64,000 bases of DNA, from contig PLYN01000045.1 in assembly GCA_003151815.1 (NCBI GenBank), positions 1 to 64,000 of the forward strand. The letters run 5' to 3'. The translations under genes and the position numbers were made by a program. Position 1 is the first letter of the stretch, and the number at the start of each line of letters is the position of its first letter. The stretch is from Bacteroidota bacterium. GTDB lineage: Bacteria; Bacteroidota; Bacteroidia; 2-12-FULL-35-15. Under the pieces are notes generated by a model that was given only the letters and a program-made list of their open reading frames with translations, ran no database searches and was not told the DNA's origin. Shown here piece after piece: positions 9,677 to 20,931 of the stretch.

Positions 9677-10585
9677 ATGTCAATAAAAGTAAGTAACATA
9701 ACAAAAATATATGGAGAACAACGTGCATTGAATAATGTTTCGTTTGAAGTAAATACAAGTGAAGTAGTTGGTTTTTTGGGTCCTAACGGCGCGGGCAAAT
9801 CTACGATGATGAAAATTTTAACTTGTTTTATTCCGCAGACATCCGGACAAGCCTCTGTATGTGGTTATGATGTAGCAGAAGAAAGTCTGGAAGTAAGAAA
9901 AAATGTTGGTTACCTGCCGGAACACAATCCGTTGTATTTGGATATGTATGTGAAAGAATATTTAGAATTTATTGCGGGCTTGCATAATTTAAAAAATACC
10001 AAACAGCGTATTTCTGAAATGATTGAAATCACAGGATTACAGGTAGAACAAAAAAAGAAGATAGGTGCGCTCTCAAAAGGATATCGTCAGCGCGTAGGAC
10101 TTGCGCAAGCCATGATACACGATCCGAAAGTATTGATATTAGATGAACCTACAACAGGTTTAGACCCTAACCAATTAGCTGAAATAAGAAATTTAATTAT
10201 TGAAGTAGGCAAACAAAAAACCGTTCTGCTTTCAACACACATCATGCAGGAAGTGGAAGCAGTTTGTAATCGCGTTATAATTATCAACAACGGACAAATT
10301 GTAGCGAATGATAAAACATCTGTTTTACAAAATTCTCAAAACCTTAACAAGCAGTTCATCACTGTTGAATTCGACAAAGCGACATCTTACAGCGAATTAA
10401 AAAATATTGAAGGGGTTTTTGATGCTAAAAATATAAAAGGAAACATTTGGCAAATCGAAGCACATACCGAAAAAGACATTCGTGGCGACATTTTCCAATT
10501 TGCTGTAAACAATGGAATGGCAGTTCTTACACTGCAAAAGGAAGAACAAAGATTGGAAGATGTTTTTAAACAACTGACGAAATAA
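9677..10585 (+). CDS. gldA: gliding-motility ABC transporter ATP-binding subunit GldA
   Basis: GFLGPNGAGKSTMMKILTCFIPQTSGQASVCGYDV, LSKGYRQRVGLAQAMIHDPKVLILDEPTTGLDPNQL. Confidence 0.9.
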   Translation: MSIKVSNITKIYGEQRALNNVSFEVNTSEVVGFLGPNGAGKSTMMKILTCFIPQTSGQASVCGYDVAEESLEVRKNVGYLPEHNPLYLDMYVKEYLEFIAGLHNLKNTKQRISEMIEITGLQVEQKKKIGALSKGYRQRVGLAQAMIHDPKVLILDEPTTGLDPNQLAEIRNLIIEVGKQKTVLLSTHIMQEVEAVCNRVIIINNGQIVANDKTSVLQNSQNLNKQFITVEFDKATSYSELKNIEGVFDAKNIKGNIWQIEAHTEKDIRGDIFQFAVNNGMAVLTLQKEEQRLEDVFKQLTK

Positions 10586-10591
10586 ACAAAA

Positions 10592-10852
10592 ATGTATTTA
10601 TTTAAAAAGACAATAATTTATTCTCTGCCAATCTGGTTATATATAATAATTGCTTGTTATTTTACATTGCCTGAAAGTCTTATTAAATATACCTCTTGGA
10701 TAGATTTACCTGGAGTTTTTGTAGGAATGTTGTTTTCAAAGGGTAGTATTCACAACATGAATAGAGAATTAATTCTAATCGGGAATATCCTTTTTTATTA
10801 TTTATTGATATTGTTTGTGCTTTCCTTGTTTGAGCAGAAAAGCAGAAAATAA
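10592..10852 (+). CDS. small hydrophobic membrane protein
   Basis: 86-aa ORF with several hydrophobic segments directly after gldA. Confidence 0.5.
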   Translation: MYLFKKTIIYSLPIWLYIIIACYFTLPESLIKYTSWIDLPGVFVGMLFSKGSIHNMNRELILIGNILFYYLLILFVLSLFEQKSRK

Positions 10853-10928
10853 ATATTTTCCAATTAATTAATTAATTGTATTTTAGCCATCGCAAATTAT
10901 TAAAAAATAAAACCCTAAAAATAAATAA

Positions 10929-12182
10929 ATGCCATACTTATTTACATCAGAATCCGTGTCGGAAGGACATCCGGACAAAGTTGCAGATCAAATTTCTGAC
11001 GCCTTAATTGACAACTTTTTAGCATTTGATCCTGAATCAAAAGTTGCTTGCGAAACATTAGTAACCACCGGACAAGTAATTCTTGCAGGAGAAGTGAAAT
11101 CAAAAGCGTATTTAGATGTACAAACTATTGCGCGTGATGTGATCAAAAAAATTGGTTATACCAAAAGTGAATATATGTTCGAAGCAAACTCTTGTGGTGT
11201 GCTTTCTGCTATTCACGAGCAATCTGCTGATATCAATCAAGGAGTTGATAAAAAGAAAAAAGAAGAACAAGGTGCAGGTGATCAGGGAATGATGTTCGGT
11301 TATGCAACAAACGAAACCGATAATTATATGCCTTTAGCATTGGATTTAGCTCATGCTATTTTATTAGAACTTGCTGCTTTACGTAAAGAAGATAAACAAA
11401 TTAAATATTTGCGTCCTGATGCAAAATCACAAGTAACATTGGAATACAATGATAATAATGTCCCTGTACGTATTGATGCAATTGTTGTTTCTACACAACA
11501 TGATGATTTTGATGCTGAAGCAAAAATGTTAGCTAAGATCAAAAAAGACATCGTTGAAATTTTAATTCCAAGAGTAAAAAAGAATTATCCTAAATACGCT
11601 CATTTATTTAATAATAAGATCAATTATCACATTAACCCAACAGGCAAATTTGTTATTGGTGGGCCACACGGTGATACAGGATTAACTGGTCGTAAAATTA
11701 TTGTTGATACGTATGGTGGAAAAGGTGCTCACGGTGGTGGTGCATTCTCAGGTAAAGATCCTTCTAAAGTAGATCGTTCAGCAGCGTATGCTACCCGCCA
11801 CATTGCAAAAAATTTAGTTGCTGCCGGTATTTGTTCTGAAGTATTGGTTCAAGTATCATATGCAATCGGTGTTGCGCAACCAATGGGTATTTATGTTAAC
11901 ACTTACGGGACTGCAAAAGTAAAAATGAATGACGGTCAAATTTCTAAATTAGTAGAAAACACATTTGATATGCGTCCTTACTTTATTGAACAACGTTTAA
12001 AATTAAGAAATCCTATTTATAGTGAAACGGCTGCATATGGCCATATGGGACGCAAAAACGAGATCATTACAAAAACATTCAAATCTCCTGACGGCAAAGA
12101 GAAAAAAATAAAAGTTGAATTATTTACCTGGGAAAAATTAGATTATGTTGCGAAAGTAAAAGCAGCATTTAAATTAAAATAA
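10929..12182 (+). CDS. metK: S-adenosylmethionine synthetase
   Basis: [59 protein letters not shown]. Confidence 0.98.
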   Translation: MPYLFTSESVSEGHPDKVADQISDALIDNFLAFDPESKVACETLVTTGQVILAGEVKSKAYLDVQTIARDVIKKIGYTKSEYMFEANSCGVLSAIHEQSADINQGVDKKKKEEQGAGDQGMMFGYATNETDNYMPLALDLAHAILLELAALRKEDKQIKYLRPDAKSQVTLEYNDNNVPVRIDAIVVSTQHDDFDAEAKMLAKIKKDIVEILIPRVKKNYPKYAHLFNNKINYHINPTGKFVIGGPHGDTGLTGRKIIVDTYGGKGAHGGGAFSGKDPSKVDRSAAYATRHIAKNLVAAGICSEVLVQVSYAIGVAQPMGIYVNTYGTAKVKMNDGQISKLVENTFDMRPYFIEQRLKLRNPIYSETAAYGHMGRKNEIITKTFKSPDGKEKKIKVELFTWEKLDYVAKVKAAFKLK

Positions 12183-12196
12183 TATCTTTAAATTAT

Positions 12197-12233
12197 AAAA
12201 AATCCCGCTACAAATTACTTGTAGCGGGATTTT
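12197..12233. terminator. metK terminator
   Basis: aaaaaatcccgctacaaattacttgtagcgggatttt. Confidence 0.9.
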
Positions 12234-12328
12234 ACATTTTAATTATAACAAACAATCGTAACAAAACTATTATCATTAACCGCTGTTGAAACTAACCTCG
12301 ACTCAAAATAGATAAATAATAAACTCAT

Positions 12329-12799
12329 CTATTTTTTTGTTTTCTCTTTTAGCATCATATTCTCCTTTTCTGCATTTTCAATTGCTTCATTAAAATTTTT
12401 AGCATGCTCTTTCACCTTTATTTGATCAGGTTCAGGCTTTTTCAACTCTTCATGTAATAAATTAGAATGTTTTGTGGCTTCTTCATGATGTTTTGTAATA
12501 TTTGTATTATGAGGTTTTGCCGCTTCCTTTTTATTTTCAGGAATTGACGCCTTTAAATTTTCATGTGCCATTTTCGCCTTCTCTAAATGTTTTGTTGCTT
12601 CTTTTGCATTCTTACTTTGTTCTTCTTTTGTTTTAGCTTCTCCACTTGTAATTTTCTGAAGGTGACTTTTAACAGCTGCATGATGCATTGAAAGCGAATC
12701 GTGATGAGCCGCTACATGCTGTGCCGACAACGTTCCAACAATAGTTACAAATAACAATGTAGCCAAAGTTGCGTTAATTTTTTTCTTTAATTTTTTCAT
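12329..12799 (-). CDS. exported His/Lys/Glu-rich protein
   Basis: Signal peptide MKKLKKKINATLATLLFVTIVGTLSAQ followed by a low-complexity H/K/E/A helix-forming region. Confidence 0.7.
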   Translation of the reverse strand: MKKLKKKINATLATLLFVTIVGTLSAQHVAAHHDSLSMHHAAVKSHLQKITSGEAKTKEEQSKNAKEATKHLEKAKMAHENLKASIPENKKEAAKPHNTNITKHHEEATKHSNLLHEELKKPEPDQIKVKEHAKNFNEAIENAEKENMMLKEKTKK

Positions 12800-13010
12800 A
12801 GTTACTATAATTTTAGTTTAATGATATTTAATTTTCGGAAGCAAAAGTATATCTGATTATTACCTTTGAAAATGACCTTTGCCATTTCTTTAATTGATTT
12901 TGGTCTTTTCAAAATTTCCTAAATCAAACAAAACAACATTATTAATAATCTCTGAAAACCCATAAAACTTTTATTAACTTTAAACTTTCAAACTTTAAAC
13001 TAAAATAAAA

Positions 13011-13454
13011 ATGGCATTAGAAGAAAAAATTAATTCCGATATTAAAACTGCTATGTTAGCTAAAGATGCTGCAAGGTTAGACGCTTTACGTGCTGTGAAA
13101 TCAGCGATATTATTATTAAAAACTTCCGCCGAAGGGTATTCGGATGATACTGAATTAAAGGCATTGCAAAAAATGGTGAAGCAACGCAAAGAAACAGCTG
13201 ATATCTATAAAACCCAAAGTCGCGCTGATCTGGCAGATGTTGAATTATTTCAGGCAAATGTTATTGAATCTTATTTGCCAAAACAAATGAGTGAAGAAGA
13301 TGTGAAAGCCGAAATTGTAAAAATTATTGCTTCAGTTGGCGCTACTTCATCTGCCGATATGGGAAAAGTAATGGGAGTTGCCTCAAAACAATTAGCAGGT
13401 AAAGCGGATGGTAAAATTATTTCAGTTATTGTAAAAGAATTATTGAGTAAATAA
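13011..13454 (+). CDS. GatB/YqeY domain protein
   Basis: MALEEKINSDIKTAMLAKDAARLDALRAVKSAILLLKT...MGKVMGVASKQLAGKADGKIIS. Confidence 0.93.
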   Translation: MALEEKINSDIKTAMLAKDAARLDALRAVKSAILLLKTSAEGYSDDTELKALQKMVKQRKETADIYKTQSRADLADVELFQANVIESYLPKQMSEEDVKAEIVKIIASVGATSSADMGKVMGVASKQLAGKADGKIISVIVKELLSK

Positions 13455-13470
13455 AAAAAACTTTAGTTCA

Positions 13471-13506
13471 AAAAAAACCTCCATGCAAAATGCATGGAGG
13501 TTTTTT
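13471..13506. terminator. bidirectional terminator between the yqeY-like gene and groEL
   Basis: aaaaaaacctccatgcaaaatgcatggaggtttttt. Confidence 0.9.
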
Positions 13507-13536
13507 AGAATTTAGATTTGAGTTTAGAATTTTACA

Positions 13537-15195
<1,659 letters not shown>

Positions 15196-15250
15196 TTAAT
15201 TGTTAATTATCATTGTTTTTTTTACAACACACAAATTCGTAATTCGTTTG

Positions 15251-15272
15251 TCACCCTGAGCTTGTCGAAGGG
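15251..15272. repeat. interspersed motif TCACCCTGAGCTTGTCGAAGGG
   Basis: Imperfect palindrome in the groES-groEL spacer. Confidence 0.5.
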
Positions 15273-15288
15273 CGTAATTCATAGAGGA

Positions 15289-15591
15289 TTATACTACCGC
15301 AAAAATATCGCTTTCGCGCATGATCAAGTAATCTTTACCTTCTAAAGAAACTTCTGTACCGGCGTATTTACCATATAACACAACGTCACCAACTTTCACC
15401 TCCGGTTTATTACCCTTGTCATCTATCGCACTAACCGCAATTACTTTTCCTCTTTGAGGTTTTTCTTTTGCCGTATCCGGAATTATAATTCCTCCTTTGG
15501 TTTTTTCTTCAGCTGCTGCTGCTTCCACCACTACTCTGTTTTGAGTGCCTGCAACTGGCTTGATGTTTATTTTCGTACTTTCTTTTGCCAT
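15289..15591 (-). CDS. groS: co-chaperonin GroES
   Basis: [22 protein letters not shown]...[36 protein letters not shown]. Confidence 0.97.
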   Translation of the reverse strand: MAKESTKINIKPVAGTQNRVVVEAAAAEEKTKGGIIIPDTAKEKPQRGKVIAVSAIDDKGNKPEVKVGDVVLYGKYAGTEVSLEGKDYLIMRESDIFAVV

Positions 15592-15772
15592 TTTGTATTT
15601 ATAATTTAAAGGTTTATTATTTTAAAAATTTCGTTCCTGCAATGTCAGTTATTATGCCAAAAAGTTGATCAATATCTTTTATGGACAATTTTTCAGTTTT
15701 ATCAAAAAAGCAAAAAAAATGTCAGAGTATGTGGTGACACTCTGACATTATTCATGTAAAATGTTAGATAAC

Positions 15773-16105
15773 TTATTTTGCAGCCGGACTTGGTGCTGCT
15801 ATAGGAGCTTCCGGTGCAGATGCTCCAGCTTCTACACCTTTTTGACGAGTTACAGATTCTGTTCCTGCAGCTTCACCATCAGATGGTTTGTTATAGGCTG
15901 TCGAAATCAAACTTAATACAAATAAAGCACCAGCTAATGTCCATGTTGCTTTTTCTAAAAAGTCACCTGTTTTACGAACTCCCATTACTTGATTTGATGA
16001 AGCAAAAGAAGATGCCAATCCCCCACCCTTAGAGTTTTGTACTAAAACGACTAAAATTAAAAGTAGACAAACTATTATTATTAATATTGATATCAGAGTT
16101 CCCAT
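15773..16105 (-). CDS. secG: preprotein translocase subunit SecG
   Basis: LILVVLVQNSKGGGLASSFASSNQVMGVRKTGDFLEKATW. Confidence 0.94.
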   Translation of the reverse strand: MGTLISILIIIVCLLLILVVLVQNSKGGGLASSFASSNQVMGVRKTGDFLEKATWTLAGALFVLSLISTAYNKPSDGEAAGTESVTRQKGVEAGASAPEAPIAAPSPAAK

Positions 16106-16119
16106 TTTTATTGTTTTAT

Positions 16120-17250
16120 TTATTGTTTTTGTTGATTAATAAGTTTTCTTAAATTTTTAATTTGGGACGCAAAGTAAAGTCTTTTTTCCGGATATTTCAA
16201 ACGTAAATTCTCATATGCCTCCAAAGCCTTGATATAATTACCTTGCATCATAAATATTTTAGCCAACGTTTCGCTTACAAAAGTGATATCATCCGCCACG
16301 CTTTGTTTGGCCATGTTCACAGGATTATAAAATTCCACCTTAGGTTTTGGCAATTTAGGTTCCTCACGTAAAAATTTATCTATCAAATCAATGTCCGATT
16401 TTTTCTCTACAATTGCTTCTACTTTGATTTCTTCCTTTATAACTTCGGGAACCCTTGCTGACGCATGTTTCAACCAGTCTAAAAACGAATGCTGTTGGGA
16501 AATATCATCACGCACGTGCGTAACAATTTTTTCTTCGGGTGAAATTTTAATATCAGCAGCAACTAAAGGCGCTGCCGGAATATTTAAAACAAAATTTGAT
16601 TCAACAATAACTTGTTCTTCTTCCTCCTCTATTACCCCGTCATCTTCACTGAAAGGCTCTATATTTAATACTTCCAGTTCAATTGTTGCAATCGCTACTT
16701 GCGATAAATATTCTTTTTCCAACTCATCATTACCCTCAACGCTTTCTTGAACAAGAATGCCATTACGAATTTCTACGACCTCTGTGATCCCAATAAATTC
16801 AACCTTTTTTTCAAGTATAGGTTCATTAGACGTTTCTATAATTTCTAATGAATTTATACTTACTTCTAAGTTCGTTTCTTGTACTTCAACTTCAACAACA
16901 AGTTGATCTATTGAATTAATTTTAACTTCCTGATCAACAATTTGATTTATCTCTTTATCGATAACCAAATTTTTAATTACTATTTTTTCTTCAGGTTGTT
17001 TTACTATTTCTGGTTCTGATTGCTTGGTAATTAAGCGATGCAGCACTTTTCTATCAGTGGCATAAGCAGCAGTTATTTTCAACTGATTATTATAATGGAT
17101 GCTATGCTGATTATGCAAACTTTTAGCATACAATAAATGTGCGGTTTGAAAATAGGGGAAATTTTTCAAGAGTTCCGCAAGCAAAACTCCATCGTTGCCC
17201 GATAATTTATCAGGATGATTGATATAGGATATGAATTGATTACGGTTCAT
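16120..17250 (-). CDS. hypothetical acidic protein with C-terminal TPR-like segment
   Basis: 376-aa ORF; long V/E/I-rich middle; C-term LAKIFMMQGNYIKALEAYENLRLKYPEKRLYFASQIKNLR. Confidence 0.8.
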   Translation of the reverse strand: MNRNQFISYINHPDKLSGNDGVLLAELLKNFPYFQTAHLLYAKSLHNQHSIHYNNQLKITAAYATDRKVLHRLITKQSEPEIVKQPEEKIVIKNLVIDKEINQIVDQEVKINSIDQLVVEVEVQETNLEVSINSLEIIETSNEPILEKKVEFIGITEVVEIRNGILVQESVEGNDELEKEYLSQVAIATIELEVLNIEPFSEDDGVIEEEEEQVIVESNFVLNIPAAPLVAADIKISPEEKIVTHVRDDISQQHSFLDWLKHASARVPEVIKEEIKVEAIVEKKSDIDLIDKFLREEPKLPKPKVEFYNPVNMAKQSVADDITFVSETLAKIFMMQGNYIKALEAYENLRLKYPEKRLYFASQIKNLRKLINQQKQ

Positions 17251-17325
17251 TTGTTTGACATACGAGTTGCGATTGTCGAATAACGAATTTTCGTACCTCG
17301 TTAATCGTACTTCAATAATTTATTC

Positions 17326-17862
17326 TTACCAATCGTTTAAAGCCCTATTAAAAATATCTTGCACCAATTGTACATTTATGTCATGTATCAACTGATCTTC
17401 AACTGATGCGATGCCTTGCGCGCTTGGATAATCGGCAAAACGACTAAAAGATTGCTCGAAATTTTTTTTCTCATCAAACGAACAGGTATATTTTACATTT
17501 ACCGTTATCGTCAACCTATTCATAGCTGCTTGATCAATGCCAGCTTGTATGGCAATGGGTTTCGTTAAATATCCGGTTACACTGCCTTCAAAATTTAAGT
17601 CGCCTCCTTTATTAACAAGTGCTAAACGGGTTTGTGTACTTAATTTATCACGCAACGCTTCGGAAAACGTTTGACTTAAAGTTGGCGGAGCGAGAGATGC
17701 ATTGTTAACAAAATAGAGTACAGAAACCGTCTTCGCTTCAGGAGGAATAGAAGCTCCACTAAAAGAATAACTCATTTTGCAACTTGATAGAAGAAGCAAG
17801 ACACAAGACACAAGAATCAAGATTTGTTTCTTGCCTGAAAGAAATGTTAGTATTTTATTCAA
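17326..17862 (-). CDS. lptE: LptE-family LPS assembly lipoprotein
   Basis: Lipobox LLLLSSCKMSYSFSGASIPPEAKTVSVLYFVNNASLAPPTLSQTFSEALRDKL. Confidence 0.85.
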   Translation of the reverse strand: MNKILTFLSGKKQILILVSCVLLLLSSCKMSYSFSGASIPPEAKTVSVLYFVNNASLAPPTLSQTFSEALRDKLSTQTRLALVNKGGDLNFEGSVTGYLTKPIAIQAGIDQAAMNRLTITVNVKYTCSFDEKKNFEQSFSRFADYPSAQGIASVEDQLIHDINVQLVQDIFNRALNDW

Positions 17863-17901
17863 TTTTTATTTTTTTATTCCCTATTCGCTTTTAACTATTC
17901 G

Positions 17902-19140
17902 CTATATGCTGTATTCATTAATCTTACGATAAAGCGTCCTTTCAGAGATACCCAATTCTTTAGCAGCATTTTTACGCTTACCTTTATGCTTTGCCAAGGC
18001 TTTTTTAATCATATCTTCTTCGATCTCATGCAATGATAAATTTTCTTCCGTTACAACTGCCTGAATAGGACCATCCTCTTTCTGTTTAATAAAAGTTGGC
18101 GTGGTAGTATTATAACCCAATTGCAACGTTGTTTCAGGAGAACCTACCTCCTGATATAATTTTTTAATAAGGGGGGCATTTTCAGGTTGAAAATCCTGAT
18201 TGAGCTGATTATCATTTTCAATAAGATCAACCACAATTTTTTTCAGATCCTGTAGATCTTTTTTCATATCGAACAAAACTTTATATAAAAGATCCCGTTC
18301 GCTAAAATCTCCACCACCTTGTGCTGTATTACTTATTATCATTGGCAATTGAGATGTTGAGCGTTGAGGAAGATAGTTGCTCATTATTGCAGCATTGATT
18401 TCACGTTGTTTTTCTATCACCGAAATTTGTTCAGTAATATTTTTCAACTGACGAACATTTCCTTGCCAGTAATAATTCGTCAACAACTGTTCGGCTTCTT
18501 CATCCAGCTTTATTGCAGGCATTCGATATTTTGCCGAAAAATCAGCAGCAAATTTCCTGAACAACAAATAAATATCCTGTTTACGATCACGCAATGATGG
18601 AACAATGATCGGCACCGTATTTAAACGATAATACAGATCTTCTCTGAACTTGCCTTTTTCAATGGCTTGTGTAATATTTACATTAGTTGCAGCCACAACA
18701 CGTACATCTGTTTTTAACACTTTAGATGAACCTACTTTAATAAATTCTCCACTTTCCAATACCCGCAACAAACGTGCTTGTGTGGCAGAAGGCATTTCAG
18801 CTACCTCATCTAAAAAAATTGTTCCACCGTTTGCAACTTCAAAATAACCCTTACGCGCTTCATGTGCACCTGTGAAAGAACCTTTTTCATGTCCGAAAAG
18901 TTCAGAGTCGATTGTCCCTTCGGGTATCGCACCGCAGTTTACAGCAATGTATTGACCATGTTTACGAGCGCTTAAATTGTGTATGATCTTTGGAAACACT
19001 TCTTTACCGGTACCGCTTTCTCCTGTTATCAAAACCGTTAGATCAGTTGGTGCAACCTGCTTTGCAATGTCAATTGCACGGTCAAGTAAAGGAGAACTGC
19101 CAATAATACCAAACCTGTTTTTTATTTCTTGTATTGTCAT
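17902..19140 (-). CDS. sigma-54-dependent Fis-family transcriptional regulator
   Basis: GESGTGKEVFPKIIHNLS, GAFTGA-like SFTGAHEARKGYFEVANGGTIFLDEV, C-terminal Fis HTH. Confidence 0.95.
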   Translation of the reverse strand: MTIQEIKNRFGIIGSSPLLDRAIDIAKQVAPTDLTVLITGESGTGKEVFPKIIHNLSARKHGQYIAVNCGAIPEGTIDSELFGHEKGSFTGAHEARKGYFEVANGGTIFLDEVAEMPSATQARLLRVLESGEFIKVGSSKVLKTDVRVVAATNVNITQAIEKGKFREDLYYRLNTVPIIVPSLRDRKQDIYLLFRKFAADFSAKYRMPAIKLDEEAEQLLTNYYWQGNVRQLKNITEQISVIEKQREINAAIMSNYLPQRSTSQLPMIISNTAQGGGDFSERDLLYKVLFDMKKDLQDLKKIVVDLIENDNQLNQDFQPENAPLIKKLYQEVGSPETTLQLGYNTTTPTFIKQKEDGPIQAVVTEENLSLHEIEEDMIKKALAKHKGKRKNAAKELGISERTLYRKINEYSI

Positions 19141-19224
19141 TTTTACGAAAAAATAAGTTTATATAAATTCATTTTTTTTCTCTGTGTAACTCTGTTTTCT
19201 CTGTGAACTCTGTGTTGAAAATAA

Positions 19225-20658
19225 TTACTCAACAGCTACGCCTATCAACGTCGCACTTGTACAATCAGTTGCCAACACATTCACATAATCACCCGGTTTA
19301 AAATTTCCTTTCGGAAAAACTACCGTCGTATTTTGTGAATTGCGTCCGGATAATTCATCCTTTGATTTTTTTGATACACGTTCCGCCAACACTCTATGAA
19401 TTTTTCCTACTCCGGCTTTTGTCCGCTCACCAGAATGTTTTTGTTGCAGATCAACTATCTCTTGTAACCTCCTCTTTTTAATATCTTCCGGCACATCATC
19501 TTTATATTTTCTTTCTGCTAATGTCTTCGGACGTTCATTATATGCAAACATGTATGCAAAATCATATTTTACCCATTCCATTAACGATATTGTATCCTTG
19601 TGTTCCTCTTCTGTCTCCGAACAAAACCCAGTGATCGAATCGGTAGAAATAGCACAATCAGGAATAATCTTTCTAATTGAATTAATGCGTTCCATATACC
19701 ATTCGCGGGTATAACCGCGATTCATCATTTCTAAAATACGTGAATTACCAGACTGAACAGGAAGATGAATGTAATTACAAATATTCTCATATTTGTTAAC
19801 CATGTGCAGTACCTCATCATTCATATCTTTTGGATGCGATGTACTAAAACGCACTCTCAGATCAGGATGCACCAAAGCCACTTTTTCCATCAACTGAGCG
19901 AATGTTGTTGCATTCTGCAATTCTTCCGAAGATATATTTCCTTTTTTCAATCCTCCTCCGGTCCACAAATAAGAATCTACATTTTGTCCAAGCAATGTTA
20001 CTTCTCTATATCCCTGGCTAAATAGATCTTTCGCTTCATTCACAATTGTTTCAGGATCACGGCTGCGTTCACGTCCTCTTGTAAAAGGCACCACACAAAA
20101 TGAGCACATATTGTCACAACCACGTGTAATGCTTATAAATGCTGCAACTCCATTTGAATCCAAACGCACAGGTGCGATATCAGCGTAGGTTTCCTCTTTC
20201 GAAAGCAAAACATTAACGGCCTTCTGTCCTGTTTCTGCCACCTCAATAAGTTCAGGTAAACTGCGGTAAGCATCGGGTCCAACCACTATATCAACTAATT
20301 TCTCCTCTTCTAAAAACTTTGATTTTAACCTTTCAGCCATGCAACCTAAAACCCCGATAATTAAATCAGGATTGGTCTTCTTAACCTTTTTAAAATCAGT
20401 TAATCGTTTTCGCACACGTTGTTCGGCGCCTTCGCGGATGGCACACGTATTTACAAATATTACATCCGCTTCTGTAAAATCATTGGTCGTGGTGAAACCT
20501 TGATCTTTTAAAATTGATGCTACAATTTCACTATCAGAAAAATTCATTGCGCAACCGTAACTCTCCAAAAACAATTTTTTACCATTTGGATTCATTGGTT
20601 TTGTAATCAATATTGATTCACCCTGTTTACTCTCATCAATTATTTTGTTCTTGCTCAT
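19225..20658 (-). CDS. miaB: tRNA-2-methylthio-N6-dimethylallyladenosine synthase
   Basis: [67 protein letters not shown]. Confidence 0.97.
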   Translation of the reverse strand: MSKNKIIDESKQGESILITKPMNPNGKKLFLESYGCAMNFSDSEIVASILKDQGFTTTNDFTEADVIFVNTCAIREGAEQRVRKRLTDFKKVKKTNPDLIIGVLGCMAERLKSKFLEEEKLVDIVVGPDAYRSLPELIEVAETGQKAVNVLLSKEETYADIAPVRLDSNGVAAFISITRGCDNMCSFCVVPFTRGRERSRDPETIVNEAKDLFSQGYREVTLLGQNVDSYLWTGGGLKKGNISSEELQNATTFAQLMEKVALVHPDLRVRFSTSHPKDMNDEVLHMVNKYENICNYIHLPVQSGNSRILEMMNRGYTREWYMERINSIRKIIPDCAISTDSITGFCSETEEEHKDTISLMEWVKYDFAYMFAYNERPKTLAERKYKDDVPEDIKKRRLQEIVDLQQKHSGERTKAGVGKIHRVLAERVSKKSKDELSGRNSQNTTVVFPKGNFKPGDYVNVLATDCTSATLIGVAVE

Positions 20659-20931
20659 TTTAAAATTTTATATTTGCCCCCCAATTTTACACTGGACAAA
20701 AAATAGAAATGCAAAGATAATTAAAATAAACGGGTGACAAAATGTCGTATTCGTGGTAATTCTAAAAAAAATTAAAAATCTTATATATATATAATATATA
20801 TACCAACTGACATTTCCAAATCAAATTAGGAAATGTGCATTCAAATTATTTTCCTTTGCAGTGTTTATAGGTGGGAACGCCTCAAAAAAAATTTTTTATT
20901 TTCGATTCTTACACCTAATATATACAAATCA

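Noticed and set aside
9677-10852. gldA without gldF/gldG as an anomaly
   Set aside because: In gliding Bacteroidetes gldA is commonly located apart from gldFG, so this is expected.
20780-20802. tatatatataatatatata run upstream of topA
   Set aside because: Simple AT repeat in an AT-rich genome; no evidence of function.
20833-20931. N-terminal extension of topA
   Set aside because: Conserved TopA start is MNKNLVIVESPAKAKT at 20932; the upstream residues look like 5' leader.
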